This document shows positions 17,876-26,227 of a DNA stretch of 53,029 nucleotides, piece by piece. Each line of letters begins with the position of its first letter. The stretch's first letter is position 1. This DNA comes from Shewanella basaltis. GTDB taxonomy: Bacteria > Pseudomonadota > Gammaproteobacteria > Enterobacterales > Shewanellaceae. The DNA lies in NCBI RefSeq assembly GCF_023283885.1, contig NZ_JAKILA010000028.1, positions 1-53,029 of the forward strand. The letters run 5' to 3'. The notes beneath the pieces are model-generated. The model saw only the letters and a program-made list of their open reading frames with translations. It did not search any database and was not told the origin of the DNA. Made by a program: the position numbers and the translations under genes.

Positions 17876-18544
17876 TTACAAAAAATCACATATGTCATGC
17901 AATGGCTTTTTATCCGTCGCATGCTGTGGAATGGTGGCTTCAGCAGCAGGGTAACCAGCAATAATGAGCATGTAGGGGCGCTCATTGTCATTGTCTCGGC
18001 CACATACTTTACTCAAAAAACTCATTGGCTTGGGCGTATGAGTTAAAGTAGCAAGTCCTGCATAATGCAATGCCTGAATTAAAAAACCGGTCGCTATTCC
18101 GACAGACTCATGCACATAGTAATTGGTTTTTTGTTCACCCTCATCCTCACTGCGTTTTTGACTAAACACCGCAATCAACCAGGGCGCGTGCTCTAAATAC
18201 GGTTTATTCGCATCTGTGCCCAACGGTTTTAAAGCAGTTAACCACTCTTCACCAGCACGACCAGCATAAAAAGCTTGCTCTAATGCCTCCGCTTGCTGGC
18301 GAATTTGTGCTTTTATCTCAGGACGACTAATCGCCACAAAATGCCAAGGTTGGTGGTTAGCGCCGTTAGGGGCGGTGCCAGCGGCCAAGATGCACTGCTC
18401 AATAATTGCTTGAGGGACTGCGCGATCAGAAAATGATCTTATCGAATGGCGTCGTTTGACTTGCTGGTAGTTGTCTTGTGCGCGTTTAAGCATTTCATCT
18501 TGCGGGTATTCTATAAAATCGGTCAAAGGCAAATGCGCAGTCAT
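17876..18544 (-). CDS. nitroreductase-family protein
   Basis: FMN-dependent NAD(P)H oxidoreductase fold. The N-terminal FMN phosphate-binding motif RRHSIRSFSDRAV is clear, followed by AAGTAPNGANHQPWHFVAIS and the C-terminal GRDNDNERPYMLIIAGYPA, typical of the iodotyrosine-deiodinase-like / BluB-like branch of the superfamily. Substrate unknown. Start is ATG 18544 (MTAHLPLTDF), with AAGGAC upstream; a longer frame adds 13 residues without a ribosome-binding site. 222 aa. Divergent from the NAD(P)-binding protein gene at 18722. Confidence 0.88.
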   Translation of the reverse strand: MTAHLPLTDFIEYPQDEMLKRAQDNYQQVKRRHSIRSFSDRAVPQAIIEQCILAAGTAPNGANHQPWHFVAISRPEIKAQIRQQAEALEQAFYAGRAGEEWLTALKPLGTDANKPYLEHAPWLIAVFSQKRSEDEGEQKTNYYVHESVGIATGFLIQALHYAGLATLTHTPKPMSFLSKVCGRDNDNERPYMLIIAGYPAAEATIPQHATDKKPLHDICDFL

Positions 18545-18721
18545 AGTGTGTCCTTGTGTGTTGAATCGCACATAGCTATTCAATCGGTGCTAAAAATGTT
18601 AAATCATAAGCTAACAAACACACTCAAAAATGCTATCAAAATATTCTTGTTGAAAGCATTCCTCCGACAGATTAGAGTCAATGTCATAGTTATTTTTTGT
18701 TCAACTGTAATAAAGGACTAT

Positions 18722-19402
18722 ATGATTGCAGCAATAATGGGAGCTACTGGCTTAGTCGGTAATGCGTTACTCAGTCTATTAATAGAAAGTGAGCAGTACA
18801 GTAAGGTCATAGTATTAGGCCGCTCAGCACCCGCACTGGTAGATCATCAATTTGGGGCTGAAAAAGTACAATTTATTGCCTGCCAAATCGATGAAATACA
18901 TGAGTTAACCCTAACAGACACGGTCGACCATGCTTTTTGTTGCCTTGGCACAACCATTAAGCAAGCCGGAAGCGAAGAAGCATTCATACAAGTAGATAAA
19001 CTTGCCGTTGTTGCATTTGCAACCTTATGTCATCAACAGCGCAATCCCAAACTTAAGTTTATGGTGGTCACAGCCCAAGGAGCAAATGCCAAGTCAAACC
19101 TCTTTTATAACCGAGTTAAAGGCGAGGTAGAGCAGGTTCTTATCGGATTACACTTACCTGTGTTAACAATATTTCAACCCAGTTTACTGTTAGGCGATCG
19201 CCAACATAACCGTTTACTTGAAGGCATAGGGCAATCATTGTTCAGCGCTTTATCATGGATGTTTATTGGACCTCTTAGGCAATACAAACCCATTAGCGCC
19301 TCAGTGGTTGCGGAGTCAATGTACCAGAGGGCGCTGGCCTCTCAAATTGCACCTAAGGTACAGAAAGTCACGAATTTAATGATGCATAAACAACATCATT
19401 AA
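18722..19402 (+). CDS. NAD(P)-binding Rossmann-fold protein (atypical SDR, TIP30-like)
   Basis: The N-terminal MIAAIMGATGLVGNALL is the glycine-rich nucleotide-binding motif of atypical short-chain dehydrogenases (GATGLVG). CCLGTTIKQAGSEEAF and FQPSLLLGDR are typical of the oxidoreductase group related to TIP30/HTATIP2. The Y-x3-K-like NRVKGEVE could hold the active-site lysine (FYNRVKGE). Substrate unknown. I start at ATG 18722, preceded by AAAGGA; longer in-frame upstream sequence overlaps the divergent nitroreductase gene and is not coding. 226 aa. MITE-A copy 2 lies 31 bp downstream. Confidence 0.82.
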   Translation: MIAAIMGATGLVGNALLSLLIESEQYSKVIVLGRSAPALVDHQFGAEKVQFIACQIDEIHELTLTDTVDHAFCCLGTTIKQAGSEEAFIQVDKLAVVAFATLCHQQRNPKLKFMVVTAQGANAKSNLFYNRVKGEVEQVLIGLHLPVLTIFQPSLLLGDRQHNRLLEGIGQSLFSALSWMFIGPLRQYKPISASVVAESMYQRALASQIAPKVQKVTNLMMHKQHH

Positions 19403-19433
19403 CAATCTGTTCTATACTGAGAACCGTTAACTA

Positions 19434-19628
19434 ACCTCAACTCTGGATAAGAGATGTATTGATAACGATATAAATCAATAGATTGACTAAAATCCACTGT
19501 CAAGCTTGTAATTTGTTTTGCTAACAAGGCGAATTAACGCGTCAATAGCTAGCCTATTGCAAGTTAATTCAACGCAGTGAGCAAGGCAAAGGACTGCTTG
19601 AAAGGCGTTTGTTATCCAGAGCTGAGGT
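19434..19628 (-). mobile_element. MITE-A copy 2 (complete, 195 bp)
   Basis: Reverse orientation of the family at 31151. Flanked by a perfect target duplication TAACTA (19428-19433 and 19629-19634). By eye it differs from copies 4-6 at only two or three positions. It lies between the SDR gene and the small HTH gene, so the HTH gene starts 48 bp past its end and may read from element or flanking sequence. Non-coding. Confidence 0.92.
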
Positions 19629-19676
19629 TAACTACATAACGCTTACAACCAAACCGTTGTTTAGATGGAGAGAAGC

Positions 19677-19856
19677 ATGAGTGACAATGATTATTTAACT
19701 TTAGATGAAGTCTGCAAAATACTCGATAAAAGTCCTACAACGATCAAACGCTATGCTCGAGAGAATCTGTTATCGAGTGAGCAAAACGGTGAAGAGCTGA
19801 GTTTTAATAAAGATGAAGTAATGCGCTATTTGGCTTTTTCAGAACGTTTAGGTTAG
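19677..19856 (+). CDS. small excisionase/MerR-like helix-turn-helix protein
   Basis: A 59-aa protein, MSDNDYLTLDEVCKILDKSP and following. LTLDEVCKILDKSPTTIKRYARE matches the winged-helix DNA-binding module of the excisionase/HTH_17 type: a helix, a turn at DKS, and the recognition helix TTIKRYARE, then FNKDEVMRYL. No dimerisation or effector domain. The start is ATG 19677 with GGAG six bases upstream; an ATG four codons earlier is possible. The gene is followed by a strong terminator and hemmed between two MITE-A copies. No phage genes are nearby, so its role is unknown. Confidence 0.75.
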   Translation: MSDNDYLTLDEVCKILDKSPTTIKRYARENLLSSEQNGEELSFNKDEVMRYLAFSERLG

Positions 19857-19880
19857 TTCTGTGTTATCAGAAACATAAAA

Positions 19881-19911
19881 AATCCCCAAGCACTTAACGC
19901 GCTTGGGGATT
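19881..19911 (+). terminator. terminator after the small HTH gene
   Basis: AATCCCCAAGC (19881-19891) and GCTTGGGGATT (19901-19911) pair perfectly over 11 bp, followed by GTTATTT. An A-run lies on the other side, so it may also act on the minus strand. Confidence 0.85.
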
Positions 19912-19935
19912 GTTATTTGTGGCGCAGATTAATCA

Positions 19936-20129
19936 ACCTGAGCCTGGGATAATAAATGCCTTTCAAACAGTCCTTTGCCCTGCTCACTGCGTTGAATCGA
20001 CTTACAATAGGCTAGCTATTGACGCGTCAATTCGCCTTGTTAGCAGAACAAATGACAAGCTTGAAAGTGAAAATGGGTAACATGTTGATTTTAAATAGTA
20101 TAAGTTCATCCCTTATCCCGAGCTCAGGT
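19936..20129 (+). mobile_element. MITE-A copy 3 (complete, 194 bp, variant subfamily)
   Basis: Flanked by a perfect duplication TAATCA (19930-19935 and 20130-20135). The left 100 bp matches copies 1 and 7 (AATAAATGCC, GTTGAATCGACTTAC, the palindrome ATTGACGCGTCAAT). The right third diverges from copies 2 and 4-6. Its last base completes the nqrF stop codon. Confidence 0.92.
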
Positions 20130-21346
20130 TAATCACCAAAATCATCGAGTAAAATGTTTTCAGACTCAACACCGAGACTTTCTAGCATCGCGATAACAGA
20201 GGCATTCATGATTGGCGGGCCGCACATATAAAACTCGCAATCCTCTGGCGCTTTATGCTGTTTTAAGTAGTTCTCATACAACACATTATGAATAAAGCCC
20301 GTGTAACCCGTCCAGTTATCTTCTGGCAGTGGATCAGACAGTGCAACATGCCACACAAAGTTATCGTTTTCGGCGGCCAGCTGATCAAAATCTTGCTGAT
20401 AAAACACTTCACGGGTTGAGCGAGCACCATACCAAAAGCTCATTTTACGCTTAGTTTTAACACTTTTTAATTGGTTAAAAATGTGCGAACGCATTGGCGC
20501 CATACCCGCACCACCGCCAACAAACACCATTTCGGCGTCGGTGTCTTTAACAAAGAACTCACCAAAGGGCCCTGAAATAGTCACCTTGTCGCCGGCCTTT
20601 AAATTAAAGATGTACGACGACATTTTACCTGGTGGTAAGCCTTCTTTTGGCGGGGTCGCTATACGCACGTTAAGCATAATGCGGCCCTTTTCGTCTGGAT
20701 AGTTTGCCATTGAGTAAGCACGTAAAACATCTTCATCCACCTTAGACACCAGGTCAAATAAACCGTATTTAACCCAGTCATCACGATACTCTTCAGGAAT
20801 GTCAAAGTCGGCATAACGCACTTCATGAGCTGGCGCTTCAATTTGAATATACCCACCGGCTTTAAATAGCACTTCTTCGCCATCGGGGATTTTTAACAGC
20901 AATTCTTTAATGAATGTCGCCTGGTTATCGTTTGAAATAACCTCACATTGCCATTTTTTAACCCCAAATATTTCCTCGTCAACTTCAAGCTCCATGTCGG
21001 TACGCACCGCAACCTGACACGCTAAACGACAACCTTCTTTGGCTTCTTTTTTAGTGATATGGTCAAGCTCAGTAGCCAAAATATCACCACCGCCCGATTT
21101 AACTTTAACCCGACATTGGCCACATGTGCCGCCACCGCCACAGGCAGAAGGAATAAAAATTTGTTGCCCTGCTAATGCACCCAGCAACTTGTCACCCGCA
21201 GGCGTTCTTACACTTTTAGTGGCGTCACCGTTGATGCCAATTGTGACATCTTCGGTGCTGACCAACTTACGTTTGGCGAGTAAAATCACCATTACTAGCA
21301 TGCATACCACAATAGTAAACATGCCTATACCTATTGCCATTTCCAT
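20129..21346 (-). CDS. nqrF: Na+-translocating NADH:quinone reductase subunit F
   Basis: Entry point of the complex: oxidises NADH with FAD and passes electrons to a 2Fe-2S cluster. One N-terminal membrane helix, then the plant-ferredoxin cluster with Cys69, Cys75, Cys78 (SACGGGGTCGQC) and Cys110 (CRLACQV), then the FAD domain (RAYSMANYP) and the NADH domain (VFVGGGAGMAPMRSH, CGPPIMNASVI). It ends DDFGD, where Vibrio NqrF ends DDFGG. 405 aa against about 408. Last gene of nqrABCDEF, 24 bp after nqrE. MITE-A copy 3 has inserted in its stop codon, leaving TAA intact. Confidence 0.97.
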   Translation of the reverse strand: MEMAIGIGMFTIVVCMLVMVILLAKRKLVSTEDVTIGINGDATKSVRTPAGDKLLGALAGQQIFIPSACGGGGTCGQCRVKVKSGGGDILATELDHITKKEAKEGCRLACQVAVRTDMELEVDEEIFGVKKWQCEVISNDNQATFIKELLLKIPDGEEVLFKAGGYIQIEAPAHEVRYADFDIPEEYRDDWVKYGLFDLVSKVDEDVLRAYSMANYPDEKGRIMLNVRIATPPKEGLPPGKMSSYIFNLKAGDKVTISGPFGEFFVKDTDAEMVFVGGGAGMAPMRSHIFNQLKSVKTKRKMSFWYGARSTREVFYQQDFDQLAAENDNFVWHVALSDPLPEDNWTGYTGFIHNVLYENYLKQHKAPEDCEFYMCGPPIMNASVIAMLESLGVESENILLDDFGD

Positions 21347-21370
21347 TACATAGCCCTTCTTATCAATGCG

Positions 21371-21979
21371 TTATAACGTGATGCCAGCAAAAGACATAAA
21401 CCCAAGCGCCATCAAACCTGTGGTAATAAAGGTAATGCCAATACCTTGTAAACCATCAGGAATAGCATGAAACTTCATTCGCTCACGTAAGCCTGCAAGT
21501 AATACAATCGCCATCGCCCAACCCACAGCCGAACCTGAAGCAAATACCACAGATTCGGTTAAGTCGTAATCGCGGTTAGCCATAAAAATGACCCCAGCAA
21601 AAATGGCGCAGTTTACGGTTAATAACGGTAAAAATATTCCCAGTGACTGGTATAAAGTCGGGATGTAACGGTCTAAAAACATTTCTAAAATTTGCACTAG
21701 TGCGGCGATCACCCCAATAAAGGTAATCAGCTGCAAGTAGCTTAAATTCAGGTCAGCAAAGCCAGCCCAGGCTAATGCTCCTGGGGCAAGAATATTGACG
21801 TAAATGATTTGATTTAATGGCACCGCAAGCACCATTACCACAATCACGGCTATCCCTAAACCAAAGGCGGTAGACACCTTTTTAGACACCGCAAGAAACG
21901 TACACATGCCCAAGAAGAATGACAGGGCCATGTTGTCGATAAATGCAGCCTGGATAAATAAATTAATATAGTGTTCCAT
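21371..21979 (-). CDS. nqrE: Na+-translocating NADH:quinone reductase subunit E
   Basis: Integral membrane subunit, 202 aa with six predicted membrane segments, homologous to NqrD and RnfA/E. It begins MEHYINLFIQAAFIDNMALSFFLGMC, the typical NqrE start, which includes the cysteine near residue 26 that helps bind an iron centre between NqrD and NqrE. Further along it has AGFADLNLSYLQLITFIGVIA and YDLTESVVFASGSAVGWAMAI. Nine bases after nqrD; GGAGG ribosome-binding site just before the start. Confidence 0.96.
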   Translation of the reverse strand: MEHYINLFIQAAFIDNMALSFFLGMCTFLAVSKKVSTAFGLGIAVIVVMVLAVPLNQIIYVNILAPGALAWAGFADLNLSYLQLITFIGVIAALVQILEMFLDRYIPTLYQSLGIFLPLLTVNCAIFAGVIFMANRDYDLTESVVFASGSAVGWAMAIVLLAGLRERMKFHAIPDGLQGIGITFITTGLMALGFMSFAGITL

Positions 21980-21988
21980 GATGCCTCC

Positions 21989-22609
21989 TTAACTGCGCTT
22001 ACGCTGAACGACTTTAATGGCCCAAATCATCACGCCAATTAAAAAGAATGCACTTGGCGGTAACGTGAACATTTCGTTCGCTAAATACCAACCACCGTTT
22101 TCGATGGTAGTGAGTATGTCATGACCAAATAAACTGCCACGGCCCAATAATTCACGAATAAAAGCCACGCCCATTAATATCAAGCCGTAACCTAAGGCAT
22201 TACCTAGGGCATCAACTAAGGCTAAATGCGGTGGATGCTTCATGGCAAAGGCTTCGGCACGCCCCATGATGATGCAGTTAGTAATGATTAAACTCACAAA
22301 CACAGATAACTGCTTTGACAGTTCATACGCAACGTCTTGCAGCACCATATCAACAATAATGACCAATGAGGCAATCACGGTCATTTGCGCAATAATACGC
22401 ACACTGTTAGGAATAAAGTGGCGGATGCTGGAGATAATTAAATTAGAAAACACCAGTACAAAGGTTACGGCTAGGGTCATTACTAATGCCGTTTGCATTG
22501 AGTTACTGACCGCCAGTGCCGAACACACACCAAGCACTTGCATGGCCACTGGATTATGTTCAAATATTGGCGATGTTAAAATCTCGCGAATAGAAGTGTT
22601 ATTACTCAT
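21989..22609 (-). CDS. nqrD: Na+-translocating NADH:quinone reductase subunit D
   Basis: Integral membrane subunit, 206 aa and about six membrane segments, paired with NqrE around an iron site (ITNCIIMGRAEAFAMKHPP holds the conserved cysteine). The N-terminal ILTSPIFEHNPVAMQVLGVC carries the second conserved cysteine. Its ATG follows the nqrC stop directly (TAAATG), so translation is coupled. Confidence 0.96.
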   Translation of the reverse strand: MSNNTSIREILTSPIFEHNPVAMQVLGVCSALAVSNSMQTALVMTLAVTFVLVFSNLIISSIRHFIPNSVRIIAQMTVIASLVIIVDMVLQDVAYELSKQLSVFVSLIITNCIIMGRAEAFAMKHPPHLALVDALGNALGYGLILMGVAFIRELLGRGSLFGHDILTTIENGGWYLANEMFTLPPSAFFLIGVMIWAIKVVQRKRS

Positions 22610-23377
22610 TTACTTACCCTCCGCGGCAATCGCATGTAGATAGGTTTGATATCCTTCAACGCCAAACCAAAACTCAACTAGACGCTGAATCCCTACACCG
22701 GTACGGGTTGCACCACTGACACCATCGATACCGTGAACATCACCTTCTTTAGCGCCACCCTTAATGACTTTAATGGCCATTTTGCCTTTTGCATCAAACA
22801 GTTTTTTACCCTGCCATAACGCCAACCATTGTGGGTCGGTAACAAAATCGGCAATCCCTGGGGTTTCACCGTGCTCATAAAACACGATATTTTCTATGGT
22901 GTTAAGGTCAGGTTTAATCGCCATATAGCCATAAATAATCGACCACAAGCCTTTACCGTAAATCGGCATCACAATGCTTGATAACTGCCCCTGAGTGTCA
23001 TAAACCTCAAAAATACGCATATCTGTCGCCATGGTTTTAATTTTGGCGATGTCTTTTTTAGGCTTTGTTGATGTTTCAGGATTAATGGCGGCCATCCGCT
23101 CGTCATAGTCGAGCAAGTTGTCTTTTTCTGTGACTTGGCCGCTGGCCAAATTCACCATTTTTGGTTTAACACGCTGCGCAAACAAATCGCTAAAGTCACC
23201 CTGGCTAATATCTATGCCAGCCGCTTTTAATACAAACTGCTTCACTTCATCACGTTTTTTAGCCAGCTTACGCTCTTTTAATACCTCGGCGGTACCGGTG
23301 ATCATAAACGAGCAAATTAAGCTTAAAACGATAATAAATATCATCGTTCCCGTAACGGTATCTTTTTTAAAGGCCAT
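22610..23377 (-). CDS. nqrC: Na+-translocating NADH:quinone reductase subunit C
   Basis: Carries covalently bound FMN. One N-terminal membrane helix (GTMIFIIVLSLICSFMITG), then a periplasmic domain. The flavinylation motif SGATRT is near the C-terminus, with the acceptor threonine at residue 226 (Thr225 in Vibrio cholerae). The FMN is attached by ApbE, which I do not see encoded in this window. 255 aa, normal length. Its start overlaps the nqrB end by 11 bp. Confidence 0.96.
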   Translation of the reverse strand: MAFKKDTVTGTMIFIIVLSLICSFMITGTAEVLKERKLAKKRDEVKQFVLKAAGIDISQGDFSDLFAQRVKPKMVNLASGQVTEKDNLLDYDERMAAINPETSTKPKKDIAKIKTMATDMRIFEVYDTQGQLSSIVMPIYGKGLWSIIYGYMAIKPDLNTIENIVFYEHGETPGIADFVTDPQWLALWQGKKLFDAKGKMAIKVIKGGAKEGDVHGIDGVSGATRTGVGIQRLVEFWFGVEGYQTYLHAIAAEGK

Positions 23378-24578
23378 GACGTTTTAGTCTCCGTTTGATA
23401 TTGGCTTGAGCGACTAAGTAGTCGAACAACGGTGCCCATAAATTGGTAAACAAAATGGCTAACATAATGCCTTCAGGCATTTTGGCATTGAGTAAACGAA
23501 TGACTATGGTCATCAAACCAATCATAAAACCATAAGCAAACTTGGCGGTGCGGGTGTATGACGCGGTAACCGGATCGGTCGCCATAAACATCATCCCTAA
23601 GGCAAAACCACCTGTCACTAGGTGCCATGTCCACGGCATAGCTGACATTGGGTTTCTGCTTGAGCCAAAGTAGTTAAACAGCACTACGGTTAAGATCATC
23701 CCAACCATCACGCCAGCCACTACACGCCAATCAGCAACACGCGTCAGCAGTAAAATACCGCCACCGATTAAAATCGCTAAGGTGCTGGTTTCACCAACAG
23801 AACCAGGCGTAAAACCTAAAAAGGCATCCCACCATGTACTGTCGCTAAACACGCTAAACCATGTTGTATCAACAAAGCTGAGCTTTTTAGCCACTGTCAG
23901 GCTTAAGGTGGTTGCGCCAGAATAGCCATCTACCGCCACAAACTGACTTAATGCCACCACCTCAGTTGGGTAAGCAAAATAAATAAATGCATAACCCGCC
24001 AACGCAGGGTTTAAAAAGTTATACCCCATGCCGCCAAACATCTCTTTGGCCACCACCACGCCGAAACTCAGCCCCAATGCCACAATCCATAATGGTGTCG
24101 AAATCGGCAAAATGAGCGAAAATAATAGTGCGGTAACAAAAAAACCTTCGTGCAGTTCTTGGCGGCGTATTTTGGCAAATACCACCTCCCACACGAGGCT
24201 CACCACCAATGCCGTGAGGTAAAAAGGCACATAAAAACTGGCGCCATAGGCAAATAAACTGATTAAGCCCGAGCTTTCCGTTAACGGGCCAAACAGCAAG
24301 TGATAAATGGCCAGTTGCCATACTTCTGGTTGCGCAGCGCCGGCCATAATGGCCACCTGAGCTTGTAGGCCCAAGTTGTACATACCAAATAACATGGCAG
24401 GGAATAAACACATGCCCACAATGTGCATGGTGCGTTTAACATCAATGGCATCACGAATATGCACATGGCCTTTAGTGCTACGGCCATTGGCAATCCATAA
24501 CGAACGCAAGAAGCTACGCATCGAGTCGCCATGAGCGTAATAGCTCTCTTGGCTGGGCTTTTTCTGTTGCTGACTCAT
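23367..24578 (-). CDS. nqrB: Na+-translocating NADH:quinone reductase subunit B
   Basis: Membrane subunit with a covalent FMN and riboflavin, forming much of the Na+ pathway. The flavinylation motif GYSGATTLSL is present, as are EGFFVTALLFSLILP, NFLNPALAGYAFIYFAYP and GMMFMATDPVTASYT. The start ATG 24578 overlaps the nqrA stop as TAATG and has GAGGGAAGG upstream; an in-frame extension of ten residues is not needed. The resulting 403 aa are somewhat shorter than Vibrio NqrB (about 415), mainly at the N-terminus, and the sequence is fairly divergent from it. Shewanella genomes are known to carry more than one nqr operon. Confidence 0.95.
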   Translation of the reverse strand: MSQQQKKPSQESYYAHGDSMRSFLRSLWIANGRSTKGHVHIRDAIDVKRTMHIVGMCLFPAMLFGMYNLGLQAQVAIMAGAAQPEVWQLAIYHLLFGPLTESSGLISLFAYGASFYVPFYLTALVVSLVWEVVFAKIRRQELHEGFFVTALLFSLILPISTPLWIVALGLSFGVVVAKEMFGGMGYNFLNPALAGYAFIYFAYPTEVVALSQFVAVDGYSGATTLSLTVAKKLSFVDTTWFSVFSDSTWWDAFLGFTPGSVGETSTLAILIGGGILLLTRVADWRVVAGVMVGMILTVVLFNYFGSSRNPMSAMPWTWHLVTGGFALGMMFMATDPVTASYTRTAKFAYGFMIGLMTIVIRLLNAKMPEGIMLAILFTNLWAPLFDYLVAQANIKRRLKRHGL

Positions 24579-25969
24579 TAACCTTCCCTCTCGATAATAT
24601 CTAGGCAAGCACGAAGTTCTTTACCAAAGTCATATTTTCCTGGGCACACAAAAGTACATAGGGCTAAATCTTCTTCGTCGAGCTCTAATGCGCCAAGCAG
24701 CTGTGCTTCGTCGGTATCACGTACCACTAAATCACGTACAAGTAAGATGGGTAAAATATCTAATGGCATAACATGGTCTAGCTGACCAAAAGCCATCATG
24801 GCGCGAGGTGAGCCCCCAGCATGAGTGGTAAAATCAAATAATTTTTTAGTGCGGCTAAAGCCAGACATCATGATGCCGGTAAGCGAAAACTTATTGCTGT
24901 CATGACGCACCCAAGGTAACACCGCTTGACGGTCATTCTCGGTCAGTACGCTCACTTGATTATGGAAACGGCCAAGATAATCATAAACACCTTGCGCTGT
25001 ATGGCCTGACAATAACGACCCAGACACAATGCGTGATTGGCGCTGATCAATTTCGGCGCCGACCCATTCGCTTAACTTAGCGCCTAACTGAGTACGCACT
25101 AAACGCGGTTTTAATACATTTGGGCCAGCAATTGCCACGTAGCGTTCGGTATACAGCTCACCCGTTAAAAATAGTTTGCCAAACGCAATCACGTCTTGAT
25201 AACCCAGGTGCCATACCTGACGCTCAATACTTGCGGGCAATAAATAATGAATATGCGTGCCAACTAAACCAGCAGGATGCACTCCGCTAAAACGCTGCAC
25301 ACTAATAGCAGATAAATCGTAATCTTCGCTTGATTCAAGCAGTGACTCACCTGCGTCTTGGCATAAATACACTTTACCGGCAGTTAATATGCTTAACACA
25401 TACAAACCCGCCTGAAATGCTTGCGGTTGCGTGGCAATCACCACCCGAGGGTCTGCCGCTAATGGATTGGTATCTATAGCCGTCACAAAAATCCCAGCAG
25501 GGCTGGCGTCAAGTTGAGGCACCCGTGAAAACGGACGCGTTCTAAACGCGGTCCATAAACCACTTTCAACCAAAGCTTGTTTTACGCTTTCAAGGCTTAA
25601 GCTTGTTAATGCTTGTGGCTGTATTACAGTGGCCGTCGTTTGCTCGGGATCACAGTCAATCACCACTGACTGTAAAACACGGCGCTCACCCCGATTAATT
25701 GCAGATACAACCCCACTTGCAGGAGCCGTAAACCGCACTCCGGGCGTTTTTTTATCTTCAAATAAGGTTTGGCCTTTGCTAACACGATCACCTACTTCAA
25801 CCATCATGGTTGGTTTTAGGCCAACATATTCTTCACCAATTAATGCCACTTGCGTGGAGCTCATTGGCGCGCCATCTATTTGCTGTAGTGGTTCACCAGC
25901 AATCGGGATATCTAGCCCCCGTTTAATGGTTATCACTGGGTTTGCAGCACCAGACATGTCATTCACCAT
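24578..25969 (-). CDS. nqrA: Na+-translocating NADH:quinone reductase subunit A
   Basis: Cytoplasmic-side subunit, first gene of the operon. Diagnostic segments: ITIKRGLDIPIAGEP, LFEDKKTPGVRFTAPASG, GLWTAFRTRPFSRVP, YQDVIAFGKLFLTGELYT and the end LALCTFVCPGKYDFGKELR. The start ATG 25969 gives 463 aa; an internal ATG four codons on (MSGAANPVITIKRG) is equally possible because neither has a strong ribosome-binding site. Compared with Vibrio NqrA (446 aa) it has an N-terminal extension of about 10 residues. The 258-bp gap upstream should hold the operon promoter, but I cannot define it. Confidence 0.95.
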   Translation of the reverse strand: MVNDMSGAANPVITIKRGLDIPIAGEPLQQIDGAPMSSTQVALIGEEYVGLKPTMMVEVGDRVSKGQTLFEDKKTPGVRFTAPASGVVSAINRGERRVLQSVVIDCDPEQTTATVIQPQALTSLSLESVKQALVESGLWTAFRTRPFSRVPQLDASPAGIFVTAIDTNPLAADPRVVIATQPQAFQAGLYVLSILTAGKVYLCQDAGESLLESSEDYDLSAISVQRFSGVHPAGLVGTHIHYLLPASIERQVWHLGYQDVIAFGKLFLTGELYTERYVAIAGPNVLKPRLVRTQLGAKLSEWVGAEIDQRQSRIVSGSLLSGHTAQGVYDYLGRFHNQVSVLTENDRQAVLPWVRHDSNKFSLTGIMMSGFSRTKKLFDFTTHAGGSPRAMMAFGQLDHVMPLDILPILLVRDLVVRDTDEAQLLGALELDEEDLALCTFVCPGKYDFGKELRACLDIIEREG

Positions 25970-26227
25970 CTAAAAAATTTCGATAGCTTATGGTATATGT
26001 TTGCAACTGCTAATATATGAACAAAGATCACACTCCCAGTGCAGACTGTAATTTTGAAACATCACCTAATGACAAATTTGTGAAACAGATCAATCTATCG
26101 CTAAAAGCAAAATTGCCTCATGTAATTTTTGTATCAAAAAGGTAGTTACATTTCTGAGTATTTATGCCCATTATCTAATACAGCAAACAAGCATAAACCT
26201 CAGTGTAGACGGGGTTTTTAGGTAGGA

